DNA of 64,000 nt from Chitinophaga flava (GCF_003308995.1 NZ_QFFJ01000001.1:1736001-1800000); one strand, 5' to 3'. Shown: positions 24,963-36,200, numbered from the stretch's first letter. Numbers and translations: made by a program. Notes: a model not told the origin generated them from the sequence alone.

Positions 24963-25038
24963 AAGTATAAATACGGGTTCAACAAACTACAAAATAAGAT
25001 TTTTCTGCACCTTGTATGCGGCTACAAGGTGCAGAAAA

Positions 25039-27018
25039 TCAGTTGATAAACCACCAACGGAGCCCAACGCGGAATGCGAAGTTGTTATATGGGTATAACG
25101 GCGCGCTGTGGTTGTTTTCAGCAAAGAATGTATTCAGGTTTTCAGCTCTCACGAAAGCTGAAAAGGATTTGATACGGAAATGTGCAAAAGCGGAAATGTC
25201 CGGTGAAAAATATTTCACCTTGGTACTGTTCTGGAAAACAAACTGTCCCAGCAACGGCGAGTAGTCGTCGGCGTAGTAGTCTGTATTATAACGGAACTCC
25301 AGACCGGTCATCAGGTTGAGGTTCTTATACAGCACCTTCTCGAAGGCAAAGCGGTTACGGGTCCAGAATGTAGGTACATTCAGCGGTCCGTCGCCATGAC
25401 GCTGCTGGAAAGCAACATCCATGTACCAGGAGAACGGTGAAATAGTGAACTTCTTACTAAGTACTACCTGCAGAAGGTTGAACAGGGACGGCGCCTGCGC
25501 ACTGTGGAAATAGTCGCTGAAATAAGTGTAGTTGGTAAACAGGAAATAGTTGACCGCCAGGTTATATTTCAGCTTTTTGTTTTCGGCTGCAAATTGCAGC
25601 TGAGTGGTATTTTCCTTGGCCAGCGTGCTGTTATACCAGGTATTACGACTGCTGTTAAAGAATTTATACACATAAGACGGCTCGCGGTTGACATTCGTCA
25701 CCGACAGTTTCACATCTCCCAGCAAGTCGTTGATATGACGGCGCAACATACCGTAAAGACTGTAGTCTCCAAGATTCTGCCCTGCTACGTATAATTCTCC
25801 GCGGGCAGAGAAGTCCCACAGTTTATTACGTGTTTTGTTCCGGTATTCACCATGCAGTGCCAGATTGGTAAAATTGATATTGGCATCCAGGAACACACCG
25901 GCAATCGTTTCAAAGCGGGCTCCCACGTTGATAAAGTGACCGAGGTTACCAAATACCGGAAACTGCACCAGTGACAGGTCATTGGAAATTGTCTTCCATT
26001 GATGTCTGGCTGTGATAGTATCACCCGGGATAAAATCAAAACCGTAATGCCGCGTATAAAAGGTAGTGTCCTGATTGGTATCAATGAACTGGTAATCGTT
26101 GTTCTGATAGTTGAAGGTGTATTGCACCCTGAATATCGGCGTATAACGATAATAGTCCGTAGTGTCATTGATATGGAGGGAATCACCGCGGCCCCAGTCG
26201 TACTGTTGCTGGATCAGTATCCCTGTTTCCTTATACTGCGATTTCACGGGTATTTTGGACCCGAAAAAGGCATACTGAGTTACTTCCTGGTTACCCAGGT
26301 TCACATCGATACTCTGACGGTTCCTGTACAGATTACTGTTCAGGAATGAATCATTTTTGATACCACCGTTTTCTCCACCATTGAGCTTATTGAAGTAAAA
26401 GCTGAAGTAGGTGTTAGCCCTTTTGTTTTTGCTTTGATAGCGGGCAGTGAGCCGGTAGCTATCGTGATTCGTGTTTTGTGTCCGGAAATAACCTGGTGAG
26501 TTTATTTTGCGGTAGTCGAAGGCAAAGTTGAACCGGTCCGTACGGTTCTGGGTATGGGTTACACCTATCACCTGTTCCTGTTTACTGCCTACAAGGTAGT
26601 TCAGTTCAGAATATGGGCGGTTGGTATTATAAAACCGCGCATTGGCGTGTGTGAAGCCATATACATCGTAGGCATGAAAACCGGCGTCAAATCCGGGTTT
26701 CAGAAGAGGCGTAAAAATAAGGTTACGGGCAGCAGCACCGCTGTTGCCCAATGTCATGTAGTTGGCCGGCACTTTCAGGAAATCCGTGTTAAAGTCTGCC
26801 ACAGAAGAGTCTATGCCGAAATCGGTAGGTTCACCGAGATAGCGGTAGGTCAGCGTCAGCGTGTCCGGTTCGTGATCATGTTTGCTGGTATCACGCTGCA
26901 TTTTGTTGGTGCCGCCACCGCCGCCGCCCATATTGCCGAAACGCCCGGTATTGAACTGGGCCATTAAAGAATGCCCTCCTGCCAATAGCAGGGCTATGAT
27001 AATAAGAAGATGCCTCAT
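25039..27018 (-). CDS. Putative porin (porin_10-type outer-membrane protein)
   Basis: 659 residues. Signal peptide MRHLLIIIALLLAGGHSLMAQ, then a Gly-rich linker (GNMGGGGGGTNK), then a long beta barrel. Stretches such as SPGYFRTQNTNHDSYRL and PYNNFAFRVGLRWWFIN (C-terminal aromatic strand) are typical of the Bacteroidota family of putative porins. The solute is unknown. It is 18 bp downstream of the purine nucleoside phosphorylase gene, so the two may be co-transcribed and a nucleoside substrate is conceivable, but that is only inference. Confidence 0.8.
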   Translation of the reverse strand: MRHLLIIIALLLAGGHSLMAQFNTGRFGNMGGGGGGTNKMQRDTSKHDHEPDTLTLTYRYLGEPTDFGIDSSVADFNTDFLKVPANYMTLGNSGAAARNLIFTPLLKPGFDAGFHAYDVYGFTHANARFYNTNRPYSELNYLVGSKQEQVIGVTHTQNRTDRFNFAFDYRKINSPGYFRTQNTNHDSYRLTARYQSKNKRANTYFSFYFNKLNGGENGGIKNDSFLNSNLYRNRQSIDVNLGNQEVTQYAFFGSKIPVKSQYKETGILIQQQYDWGRGDSLHINDTTDYYRYTPIFRVQYTFNYQNNDYQFIDTNQDTTFYTRHYGFDFIPGDTITARHQWKTISNDLSLVQFPVFGNLGHFINVGARFETIAGVFLDANINFTNLALHGEYRNKTRNKLWDFSARGELYVAGQNLGDYSLYGMLRRHINDLLGDVKLSVTNVNREPSYVYKFFNSSRNTWYNSTLAKENTTQLQFAAENKKLKYNLAVNYFLFTNYTYFSDYFHSAQAPSLFNLLQVVLSKKFTISPFSWYMDVAFQQRHGDGPLNVPTFWTRNRFAFEKVLYKNLNLMTGLEFRYNTDYYADDYSPLLGQFVFQNSTKVKYFSPDISAFAHFRIKSFSAFVRAENLNTFFAENNHSAPLYPYNNFAFRVGLRWWFIN

Positions 27019-27036
27019 CCGAAAATGACAAAACGT

Positions 27037-27858
27037 TTATAGTTGCCGGATTAATTCACTAAAGATAAGCGTTAGCTTGGGTTCTGCCGCATGTGCTGCC
27101 TCCAGCACTTCCTCATGGGTAATCACATTTTCTTCTTCCCGGATGCCAATATCGGTAATCACACTCATCGCAAACACTTTCAGACCGGAATGTATGGCCA
27201 CAATCACCTCGGGCACAGTACTCATACCTACAGCATCACCACCGATGATATGCATGTATTTGTATTCAGACCTGGTTTCGAAAGTAGGGCCCTGTACACC
27301 TACGTATACACCGGAATGTAAATGTATATTGTTGGCAGCAGCTATCTGAAAAGCCGCAAAAATCAGGTCTTTGGAATAAGGTTCGCTCATATCCGGGAAA
27401 CGGGGTCCCAGGGTTTCGTCATTACGTCCACGTAAAGGATGCTCCGGCTGCAGATTGATATGATCTGTGATTATCATAAGATCCCCCACTTCAAAAGCAG
27501 CGTTCATACCGCCGGCAGCATTGGAAATGAATAAGGTATGAATACCCAGCTCCTTCATCACCCGTACCGGGAAAGTCACCTGTTGCATGGAAAACCCTTC
27601 ATAATAGTGGAAACGTCCTGCCATGGCCACAATAGGCTTGCCCTGCATATACCCCAGTATCAGTTTGCCGGAATGTCCTTCTACAGTTGACACAGGAAAA
27701 TGTGGGATATCACGATAAGAAATTTCTATGCTACTTTCTATTTCCTTGGTCAGGTTTCCCAACCCACTGCCCAAAATAACGCCTGCTACGGGGCGTTCCT
27801 GCCAGAATTTCCTGATAAAGTCACCGGCTTCTTTGATCTGATCCTTTAATTCACTCAT
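27037..27858 (-). CDS. Purine-nucleoside phosphorylase, trimeric type
   Basis: 273 residues. Catalyses phosphorolysis of inosine, guanosine and deoxy forms to base and (deoxy)ribose-1-phosphate in purine salvage. Motifs of the PNP/MTAP class II: GVILGSGLGNL (phosphate site), FPVSTVEGHSGKL, MAGRFHYYEGF, LFISNAAGGMN, GVYVGVQGPTFETRSEY and DAVGMSTVPEVIVA. Length is normal. Expected in the cytosol. Confidence 0.93.
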   Translation of the reverse strand: MSELKDQIKEAGDFIRKFWQERPVAGVILGSGLGNLTKEIESSIEISYRDIPHFPVSTVEGHSGKLILGYMQGKPIVAMAGRFHYYEGFSMQQVTFPVRVMKELGIHTLFISNAAGGMNAAFEVGDLMIITDHINLQPEHPLRGRNDETLGPRFPDMSEPYSKDLIFAAFQIAAANNIHLHSGVYVGVQGPTFETRSEYKYMHIIGGDAVGMSTVPEVIVAIHSGLKVFAMSVITDIGIREEENVITHEEVLEAAHAAEPKLTLIFSELIRQL

Positions 27859-27988
27859 CTGATTAATACGATTAATTAAAAGTCGGGTTTAAAAATCAAA
27901 CCCGCGCAAAGTTATTTTTTAATTCACAAATGACTGCAGTTTTATATTTAAATCATAATGACCTATTTTAGCGCCAAATTTTATTGCG

Positions 27989-29200
27989 ATGAACTTACAC
28001 GAGTACCAGGCTAAAGAACTGTTGAAAAAATATAATGTACCGGTACAGGAAGGCATTCCCGTAGATACGCCAGAAGCGGCGGCCGAGGCGTACAAACAAC
28101 TGAAGGTGCAATACGGTAACGAGTTTGCTGTGGTTAAAGCGCAAATTCACGCTGGTGGACGCGGTAAAGGTAAAGTCCGTGGAACAGAGCAGAGAGGAGT
28201 AGCTGTAGGAAAAAATGCAGAAGACGTTAAAACCATTGCAGGCAATATTCTCGGTGGTACGCTGGTAACTATCCAGACTGGCGAAGCTGGTAAACTGGTT
28301 AACAAAGTACTGGTAGCACAGGACGTTTATTATCCCGGCCCTAACCCGGTAAAAGAATTTTACCTGTCTATCCTGCTCGACCGCGCTAAAGGTCAGAACG
28401 TGATCATGTACTCTACCGAAGGCGGTATGGACATTGAAGAAGTAGCACACAACACACCGGAAAAAATATTCAAAGAGTGGGTAAAGCCAAACATGGCCCT
28501 GCAACCATTCCAGGCCCGTAACATCGCTTTTAACCTCGGTTTAAGCGGCGAAGCGTTCAAAAACATGGTTAAATTTGTAACCAACCTGTACAACGCTTAC
28601 GTAGGACTGGATTGCAGCATGCTGGAAATCAACCCATTATTCAAAACCAGCGATGAAAAAATCATTGCCGTTGACGCTAAGGTAAACCTCGACGACAACG
28701 CACTGATGCGTCATCCCGACCTGGAAGCACTCCGCGACATCACTGAAGAAGATCCTACCGAAGTAGAAGCAGGCAAATACAACCTGAACTTCGTAAAACT
28801 CGACGGTAACGTAGGTTGTATGGTGAACGGCGCCGGTCTGGCCATGGCTACTATGGACATGATCAAACTGAGCGGTGGTGATCCTGCCAACTTCCTGGAC
28901 GTAGGTGGTACTGCCAACGCACAAACCGTGGAAGCCGGCTTCCGCATCATCCTGAAAGATCCTAAAGTAAAAGCGATCCTCATCAATATCTTCGGTGGTA
29001 TCGTTCGTTGCGACAGGGTTGCCCAGGGTGTTATCGACGCCTACAAATCCATCGGCAACATCAACGTTCCGATCATCGTACGTTTACAAGGTACCAACGC
29101 CAAAGAAGCAAAAGACCTGATCGAAGCCAGCGGCCTGAAAGTACAGTCTGCTACCCTCCTCAGCGAAGCTGCTGACCTGGTGAACAAAGCACTGAACTAA
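27989..29200 (+). CDS. sucC: Succinyl-CoA ligase (ADP-forming) beta subunit
   Basis: 403 residues, TCA cycle substrate-level phosphorylation step. ATP-grasp N-terminal half (MNLHEYQAKELLKKYNVPVQ, AQIHAGGRGKGKVRG) and CoA-ligase C-terminal half (GLAMATMDMIKLSGGDPANFLDVGG and NIFGGIVRCDRVAQGVI). The partner sucD is not adjacent, which is common in Bacteroidota. A strong bidirectional hairpin terminator follows. Confidence 0.95.
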   Translation: MNLHEYQAKELLKKYNVPVQEGIPVDTPEAAAEAYKQLKVQYGNEFAVVKAQIHAGGRGKGKVRGTEQRGVAVGKNAEDVKTIAGNILGGTLVTIQTGEAGKLVNKVLVAQDVYYPGPNPVKEFYLSILLDRAKGQNVIMYSTEGGMDIEEVAHNTPEKIFKEWVKPNMALQPFQARNIAFNLGLSGEAFKNMVKFVTNLYNAYVGLDCSMLEINPLFKTSDEKIIAVDAKVNLDDNALMRHPDLEALRDITEEDPTEVEAGKYNLNFVKLDGNVGCMVNGAGLAMATMDMIKLSGGDPANFLDVGGTANAQTVEAGFRIILKDPKVKAILINIFGGIVRCDRVAQGVIDAYKSIGNINVPIIVRLQGTNAKEAKDLIEASGLKVQSATLLSEAADLVNKALN

Positions 29201-29225
29201 TCTGATCTGATTTTTAAATAAAAAA

Positions 29226-29254
29226 AGCAGCGAAAAATTTTCGCTGCTTTTTTA
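29226..29254. terminator. Bidirectional terminator after sucC
   Basis: Arms AGCAGCGAAAA and TTTTCGCTGCT around a single A, with A's before and T's after. It lies between sucC and the convergent thioredoxin-like gene. Confidence 0.88.
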
Positions 29255-29256
29255 TT

Positions 29257-30411
29257 TTATAACTGGGAAAGCTCTTTTTCCTCTCTTGCTGCATCATCAC
29301 CCCAGGCCTTTTTCTTCGCTATTAACCAGCCGAAGTATTTTTTAGCCTGTACCTTCTCATCCAGCCCTTTACTCATATATGCCAGCATCTGCAAGGTTTC
29401 CTGACTGGCATCTGCTGTCACCACTGGTTCTGCCCATTTCAGATACAGCGATTTGAGCGCAGGATCTTTGGCCATATCAGCACCCATGTAAAAATTCATG
29501 TATCGAACCCTGTTCTCATTCTTATCAGGATGGGCAGCCGCAAATTCCAAAAACGCCTTCGCATCCTTACATTTTTTGAAGAGATAGTTCTCTGCATAAA
29601 ACATCTGCACATAAGACCAGTCACCAGCTCCGTATACCTGCTGCTGTTTTTGCAGGAAAGCAGTAAAGACAGCCATATCCAGTGTAGCCGGCAGCGCAGC
29701 GATATCCTGCTTTAACAGGCCGTCCAGGATGTTATTGTTCAGCTCTTCCCCGAAACGGGCCACGTAAGACGCCCTGTTTTTCAGGTAAAAAGCCCGGTAA
29801 TCGGCGGGCAGCTCCCGGCTCATCTGCATTACCTTGAAGGTAGATTCCGCCAGCTTATCTTTCTGTTTGCCCAGATAAGCAGCTATTTCTTCCTTGTTAC
29901 CTCCTTTGTAATCCTTGTTCCACATAGCCCGGTAAAAGTCAGGGTCTTTGGAAGACAGGCTATTTCCAAAACCAGCCAGGTACCGGCCCTCTTTGTAACG
30001 CGCAATATTCTCTTTCAGGAAAGCCATAAACCTGTCTGGCTCCTGATATCCCGCACCGCGGTTCAACAGCTGGCCTTCTCCACTGATAACCAGGTAGGTA
30101 GGAAATCCACGCATAAAATATTTGCGGCACAGTTCCATCCCGAACTCTTCTTTAAACACATCATAACCGGTACAAATGAAATTTTCTTCCATATACCGCT
30201 TTACTTCCGGCCGGGGAAATACCTTCACTTCCATGTCTTTACAGGCATGGCAGCCTTCAAAATACGTGTCAATAAAAATGGGCTTGTGCTCTTTCTGAGC
30301 CCTGGCGGTCAGCTCCTTCCAGGAACCTTTGATAAATTGGGTACTGTCCTGGGCATAGGCCACAACGGGCAACAGCGCTGCGATCAGCAACGCTTTGGTT
30401 AGCTTTTGCAT
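29257..30411 (-). CDS. Periplasmic thioredoxin-fold protein
   Basis: 384 residues. Signal peptide MQKLTKALLIAALLPVVAYAQ. A thioredoxin-like domain (about 30-145) carries the redox motif FEGCHACKDME (Cys-x-x-Cys) and the cis-Pro segment RGFPTYLVI. The rest (about 150-384) is helical and of unknown type (repeated Tyr, Lys, Asp; DYRAFYLKNRASYV), perhaps a substrate or partner domain. The likely role is thiol-disulfide exchange in the periplasm. The region upstream of the start has a short GT-rich repeat. Confidence 0.8.
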   Translation of the reverse strand: MQKLTKALLIAALLPVVAYAQDSTQFIKGSWKELTARAQKEHKPIFIDTYFEGCHACKDMEVKVFPRPEVKRYMEENFICTGYDVFKEEFGMELCRKYFMRGFPTYLVISGEGQLLNRGAGYQEPDRFMAFLKENIARYKEGRYLAGFGNSLSSKDPDFYRAMWNKDYKGGNKEEIAAYLGKQKDKLAESTFKVMQMSRELPADYRAFYLKNRASYVARFGEELNNNILDGLLKQDIAALPATLDMAVFTAFLQKQQQVYGAGDWSYVQMFYAENYLFKKCKDAKAFLEFAAAHPDKNENRVRYMNFYMGADMAKDPALKSLYLKWAEPVVTADASQETLQMLAYMSKGLDEKVQAKKYFGWLIAKKKAWGDDAAREEKELSQL

Positions 30412-30423
30412 ACTACTTTTTAA

Positions 30424-30458
30424 TGGTTTGGTTTTGGTTTGGTTGGTTTGGTTTTGGC
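30424..30458 (-). repeat. GGTTT/GGTTTT microrepeat upstream of the thioredoxin-like gene
   Basis: Plus strand reads GGTTTGGTTTTGG, GTTTGG, TTGGTTTGG and TTTTGG in series. It is immediately upstream of the start codon on the minus strand, so it would be in the 5' leader or core promoter. Slippage could change its length. Confidence 0.5.
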
Positions 30459-30512
30459 GCGTAAACTAAAAAATATCCGGGTAATCCTATCGGGATATTG
30501 GATAAACGGCAT

Positions 30513-30548
30513 AAAAAAAGCGGATTACCAGGGGTAATCCGCTTTTTT
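30513..30548. terminator. Terminator of the PBP1A gene
   Basis: Arms GCGGATTACC (30520-30529) and GGTAATCCGC (30533-30542) around AGG, flanked by AAAAAA and TTTTTT. It abuts the stop codon of the minus-strand PBP gene and reads as a good terminator in both directions. Confidence 0.9.
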
Positions 30549-30549
30549 C

Positions 30550-32958
30550 TTAACTATCTCTTTTTGGAGGATATACTGCTTTGGGAGGGGTAGCAGGTAT
30601 TCCTTTATTATCATCTTTAGGCTTCGGCGCTACCGGCTTTTCATCTTTCGGTTTCGTCGTTTCCGGAGGAGCAGGCTTGGTGTCTGCCGGAGCATACATA
30701 TCTTCTACGCCGGCGCCGGAATTATAGTCAGATTCAGAACCATTGCCGATATCTTCAGCTTCAGCACCTGGCTTCACGTTAGTATCGAAGTTGGAATACG
30801 TCTCATCGGTCATGTTGGCCGGAATCGGGAATTTATCGGCAGCACTGACTTTCAGGGTATTATCTGCATATACCTTTTGCATGAAGTAGGCCCAGATCGG
30901 CAAACCGGTATTAGCACCCTGTCCGATACCGGTGGTAGCAAAATGGATAAAGTTGTTTTCGCAACCTACCCAGGCGCCCGCCAGCAGTTTGGGGGTGTAA
31001 CCGATAAACCAGCCATCAGTGTTATCGTTGGTGGTACCGGTTTTACCGGCCATTTCTCCCTGCATTTTGTAGGTGCCGCGCATACGGGCACCGGTACCGC
31101 CGGGCTGTAATACGCCTTCCATCATTTTCACCATGGTATAGGATTCCTTCTCACTGATCACTTCACGTTTTACCGGAGCAAATGTTTCCAGGATATTACC
31201 ATATCGGTCTTCGATGCGGGTGATATAAATCGGTTTGGTATTGATACCTCTGGCAGGGAACATGGTGTAAGCCTGCAGCATTTCATACAGGGATATTTCG
31301 GAAACCCCGAGCGCAATAGAAGGATACGGTTCAATTTTGCTGGTGAAACCTATCTTATTCTGTGCAAAGTCTGCAAAAGCTTTGGCGCCGATTTGTTTGA
31401 TCAGGTAAGCCGATACCAGGTTGAGTGACCTGGCCAGCGCACCTGCCATGGAAATACTTCCACCTACACTTCCTTCGGAGTTGCGGGTCAGTGTCCAGTT
31501 GCCAATGGTGATAGGCTCATTAGGCAGCATGGTACTAGGCGACATACCATTCATGATAGCAAAGCAATACAGGAATGGTTTAAAGGTAGAACCAACCTGA
31601 CGGCGGGTTTTCGCTACGTGGTCATTTTTAAAGTAACGGAAATCCGGTCCGCCTACCCAGGCTTTCACCTCTCCGCTTTCCGGGTCCATAGCCATAAAGC
31701 CTGCCTGTAATACGGCACGCATATATTTAATGGAGTCCAGCGGCGTCATGACAGTGTCCATTTCATTCAGATCAGGTTCTGAGAAACTTTTCCAGGCAAA
31801 CACCTTCATTTTGGTAGGGGTGTTGAATGCTTTGGTGATTTCTTCATCAGAAGCCTCATCGTCTTTCATGGCCTTATAACGATCAGACTCTTTGGTGTAT
31901 TTGTCGAGGTACTGTGGCCATTTTTTCCATACGCTGCCGGATTTCACATCATGCTGGCTGGACAGGTATTTCTGCAGCGTCTGCAGGTGGCGGGCCACTG
32001 CTTCTTCTGCATACAACTGCATACGCGGGTTGATGGTAGTATAGATTTTCAGACCATCACGATAAAGGTTATACGGTGTACCATCGGCTTTGTTGTGATT
32101 TTTACACCAGGTTTTCACCTCATCACGCAGCACTTCCCGGAAGTAGGGAGCCAATCCCTTGTTATGGTCTATTTTGTTATAGTGTAATACAATGGGTTTG
32201 CTTTTGGCAGCAGCGGCTTCGGCAGATGTGATAAAGTTGGCATCCACCATGTTGTCGATTACAGTATTACGACGGGCCAGGGCCATCTGCGGGTTACGGC
32301 GAGGGTTGTACAATGTGTTACCCTTCAGCATCCCAACCAGAATGGCAGCCTCTTCGATAGACAGGTGGCCGGCATCTTTACTGAAGAAAGTACGGGCTCC
32401 GTTTTCGATACCATATACGTTGTCACCGAAAGCTACAGTGTTGAGATACAGGGTCAGAATCTCCTGTTTGGTGAAGTTTCTTTCCAGTTTAACGGCGATG
32501 ATCCATTCCTGCAGTTTCTGAAAAGCCCTGCTTAAAGGATTGGTGGCACGTTGTTTACCCAGGTTGTCTGCCTGCAGGTTGAGGGCCAGCTGTTGAGTGA
32601 TAGTACTGGAACCTCTTTTTTTCCCGATCAGCAGATAGAAGGGAATGGCCATGGTGCCTTTGGCGTCGATACCGGAGTTTTGGTAAAAACGGGTTTCTTC
32701 CGTTGCAATCAGAGCATTGATCACATTTTTGGAGATCTCATTATAATCGCTGCTAGAGCGGTCTACCTGATAGTATTTACCCAGAATAGTTCCGTCATCA
32801 GCGATCACTTCTGAAGCCAGCGCTGCGCGCGGGTTCTCCAACTCCTCCATCGAAGGCATATTGCCAATGACCCGGAAATTGACCAATAAAATTAAAAGAA
32901 CGAACAGTGCTAAAATACCAAACGCTACACGCCATAATATTTTCACCGATTTTTTCAT
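30550..32958 (-). CDS. Penicillin-binding protein 1A (transglycosylase/transpeptidase)
   Basis: 802-residue class A PBP. One N-terminal TM helix (ILWRVAFGILALFVLLILLV). The GT51 glycosyltransferase domain (about 55-230) shows ATEETRFYQNSGID and RGSSTITQQLALNLQ. The transpeptidase domain (about 420-690) shows GSTFKPFLY (Ser-x-x-Lys), RSLNLVSAYLI (SxN) and GKTGTTNDNTDGWFIG (KTG). A Pro- and Lys-rich tail follows (PPETTKPKDEKPVAPKP). Builds and cross-links peptidoglycan from lipid II at the inner membrane. Terminator follows directly. Confidence 0.94.
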   Translation of the reverse strand: MKKSVKILWRVAFGILALFVLLILLVNFRVIGNMPSMEELENPRAALASEVIADDGTILGKYYQVDRSSSDYNEISKNVINALIATEETRFYQNSGIDAKGTMAIPFYLLIGKKRGSSTITQQLALNLQADNLGKQRATNPLSRAFQKLQEWIIAVKLERNFTKQEILTLYLNTVAFGDNVYGIENGARTFFSKDAGHLSIEEAAILVGMLKGNTLYNPRRNPQMALARRNTVIDNMVDANFITSAEAAAAKSKPIVLHYNKIDHNKGLAPYFREVLRDEVKTWCKNHNKADGTPYNLYRDGLKIYTTINPRMQLYAEEAVARHLQTLQKYLSSQHDVKSGSVWKKWPQYLDKYTKESDRYKAMKDDEASDEEITKAFNTPTKMKVFAWKSFSEPDLNEMDTVMTPLDSIKYMRAVLQAGFMAMDPESGEVKAWVGGPDFRYFKNDHVAKTRRQVGSTFKPFLYCFAIMNGMSPSTMLPNEPITIGNWTLTRNSEGSVGGSISMAGALARSLNLVSAYLIKQIGAKAFADFAQNKIGFTSKIEPYPSIALGVSEISLYEMLQAYTMFPARGINTKPIYITRIEDRYGNILETFAPVKREVISEKESYTMVKMMEGVLQPGGTGARMRGTYKMQGEMAGKTGTTNDNTDGWFIGYTPKLLAGAWVGCENNFIHFATTGIGQGANTGLPIWAYFMQKVYADNTLKVSAADKFPIPANMTDETYSNFDTNVKPGAEAEDIGNGSESDYNSGAGVEDMYAPADTKPAPPETTKPKDEKPVAPKPKDDNKGIPATPPKAVYPPKRDS

Positions 32959-33202
32959 GCGCTATATAAATTTGTTTTGCGGGCTACCGCCGCTTTAAAT
33001 TGGACAGTGACCTATCGTTGGCTGTTAAAATTAGTTTTTAATAAAAGGCCTCTAACAGCAATAAACAGGCCTGTTTACTAACAGTTTGACCCACAAATCT
33101 ATTAAATATTTAGAGATTTAATGATTTCGGTACAGCAGGCTTTCGGATTTAACATTCCATTATTCCGGCAAAGCCCGCTGTACTGGTATAAATCGCTATA
33201 TA

Positions 33203-36200
33203 TTATTGTGTTACATAATTATCTGCAAAAAACTTCCGGTAACCGATAAGGTCTTTAGTACTGTTGAGCAGAATGAAATTATCCCGGGAGATCACAAATA
33301 TGGAGTACTCAGACGGCCTGATCCGTGGAATAATATTCGTGGAAGCCTCTTCGCGGATTTCATCGAAATAGTTCAGTGCCTTGTCTTCGTTCGGGAATAA
33401 GCGGAAAATAAGCATTGTTTCAGAAGGTGACAATACAAAACTGCCCACTTCTATTTTATCGGTAGCATGTTTGGAGGCATTGTATCGGGTAAACTGGTTC
33501 AGGCCTTCATCCATCAGCTCTTTGGAAACGCGCTGGAAAGACAGCACCACAAAGTGGGGGTTGGCGGCAGACAGTTTATACGGTGTTATCGGCTTGGGCG
33601 GCGCCACAGTTGCAATCGGAGCGTTAGGCACCACACCGGCTATTTTATCGGAGATGCGGGCAGAATCGAGTTTTGCAGCAGCTTTGGCGGCGTTGAGTTT
33701 ATCTACGAGCACCGGCTGCGGATTTTGCCAGGGATAACGCATGGAGATATTTTCATCTACCATCGGGGCTCCATTCACATCTTTTTTGATTTCCAGCTTC
33801 GCGAGGTAGTTAACCAGCTCATTGCGGTGGTCCAGTGCGTCCAGGAGAGCCTGCGTTTGGCGGCGGACACCTTCATCACCGGGATATTTGTTCATCACTG
33901 CCACAATCACCTTACGGGAAGCCTGGGTAGAGTCTACGCCGATCAGCGTGTCTGATTTCACCAGGACCATGGCTTCCAGCAGGTCGAATTTACTCTGCAT
34001 GAAATTAACACCATAGGTAGAATCAGCACGGCGTTTAATAGCCAGAGCAGTAGCGTTGTCTCCATCACGGAAAGCCGTATAGGCAGAATCGTAGGTGGCG
34101 CTGATGATTTTTTTTCTGGCCAGGTCCACATCCCTGTTACCACCGGAGCGGATAATATCCGCGTAGTTGGTATTGGCGTACTGTTTCAGTATCAGGTCTT
34201 TGTAGCGGGCGACTTCCGCTGCGTGGTTCAGTTTTCCGTGCCATACGTAGAGGGAGTATAAAATCTCCGGTTTACGCGGATGGTCGGGGTATTTGAGCAG
34301 CAGGGAATCGTATGTTTCTATGGCCAGCGGATAATTTTCGAGTTTATCGTAATACAGCTTGCCGAGGTCAAAACGGGCATCCTGGTCCAGTTTGCGGGAA
34401 GCATTCAATTTCTCAGGTGTCAGTGGGAGGCCTTGTGCCAGCCGTTCGCCGGTAATACTGTCCGGGGGCAGATTTTCCGGTGTCGTGGCGGTGGGGCCGG
34501 TAGTTTCCGTGGGGGCGTTGTTGTTATTAGCCAGGTTGATGGTGCCGGTCTGGCTGCGGCGCCAGTTATCCCCTACGGCCCTGTTACCCCAGCGGCGTTT
34601 AAATTCGGAGTATCCGGCCGACTTGCTGCCCTGGTTATAGAAGTACCAGTCCCCTTTTTCTTCTTTGGGGTTGTAGGCGCCGTTGTTGTTCATCCCGAAG
34701 GTGGGATTGTCGTACGGATTGGCGGCCTGCATGGCATCATTTTTTTTCTTCTCGGCGGCAGCTGTTTTCAGGGTAGCGGCCATTTTGGCGAGGAAGATAT
34801 TCCGGTCGGATTCGGGCATGGCGGCGATGCGCTGCAGACTGTCTTCCCGGCGGATAATGGCCAGCTTGGCAGCTACGTCTGTGAGCACTGCCTTACGGAC
34901 ATTGACATTGGCTGCATCGACAAAGTCGGGTGTCATGGCACCGGCGGTACTATCGTAATATTTTTTGGCGTCCAGGTACTGGCGCTGGTCGTAGTAGATA
35001 TCTGCGATGCCTTTGTAGGTGAGGGTACGCTGCACCATATTATCACCACCTGCCTTGAGGGACTTCTGAAGGTATCCCAGTGCTGCTTCTGCATCAGCTG
35101 GATAAGCGAGAGTGCCCATGGTATAGTAGATCGCGTCGCGGAAATGGGTAAAGCGTTCTTTTCTCAGCATATGCCGCAGGCCTTCCTGGCTTTGGGCCAG
35201 GCCCCCTTCTTTTTTCGCATTGATTTTAGCGATCTGGATGCGGGACTGGAAGTCCATCATGGGGTCCGGTTTGCGGCTGATTACATCTCTGAACTGCTCC
35301 ATGGCGGAATCAGGGTGCTGTTGCTGCAGGTAGAGCTGACCGAGGATAAAAGACATCCTGGCTTTAGCTACCCGGTCGCGGCTTTTATCGATGGCCATTT
35401 TCAGCGGTTCTATCGTCTCAGGGTATCTGCCCTGGATATAGTTGCTATAGGCGCGCACTTCCGCGAGGCCGCCGTCCAGGCGGTGCGGGAAATTGGGGTC
35501 TGTACTGAGGATATTCAGCAGGGCCTGTACCTCGTCGTATTCTTTCTGTTCGAGGAGGGTCTTGGCTCTCCAGAGAAAGGCATCGTTACGGGCAGATATA
35601 TGTTTGAAGCGGCCAAAGAAACCTTTTCTTTTTTCTCTGGAAGCGATGGAGATATGATCATTTTCACTGGCGCCTACCACGGTTTTATATTCGGATTTTT
35701 TCCGGGGAGCGAAGGTGAGGTTGATATACTGGAAGGTTTTATTGGCATTTTCCAGGTCTCCTTCATAGAAATAGGCTCGGCCCATCAGCAGGAAACAGTC
35801 ATCTATCCACTTCCCTCTGGGGTCGTGGAGCTGGATGGCCATATTGGTTTTTTCGATAACAGAGTCGAGTTCTGTTTTGCTATACCCTTTGCTTTGCAGG
35901 GTGGTAGGATAAAACGGCAGTAATACGTTATAATTATCCTGACCGTCGCGGTTGACGGTTTTCACTACTTTATCCAGTTTTACCCGGGCGTGGAAATAAT
36001 AGTTATAACGGGTCGCCAGGTTCTGGAAGAACTTGCGCTTAAAATTCCAGGGCTTTTTTTCCAGCATCACTTCAGACGGGGGACGACGGTCCTGTACCAC
36101 ACGCTCTTTGGGTTTAAAGAGGGGTTTGACAACCGGCTTGTTAGCCTGATTGCTCTGGGGCTGCGGTTGCTGCTGCGATGGCTGCTGTTGTGCCGGATTA

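Noticed and set aside
34280..35923. Long plus-strand open frame (about 547 codons) opposite the SprE/PorW-like gene
   Set aside because: Its predicted protein is low in family-like patterns (rich in Phe, Gly, Val, His from antisense codons), it is wholly inside a recognised gene, and no promoter or homology sign supports it.
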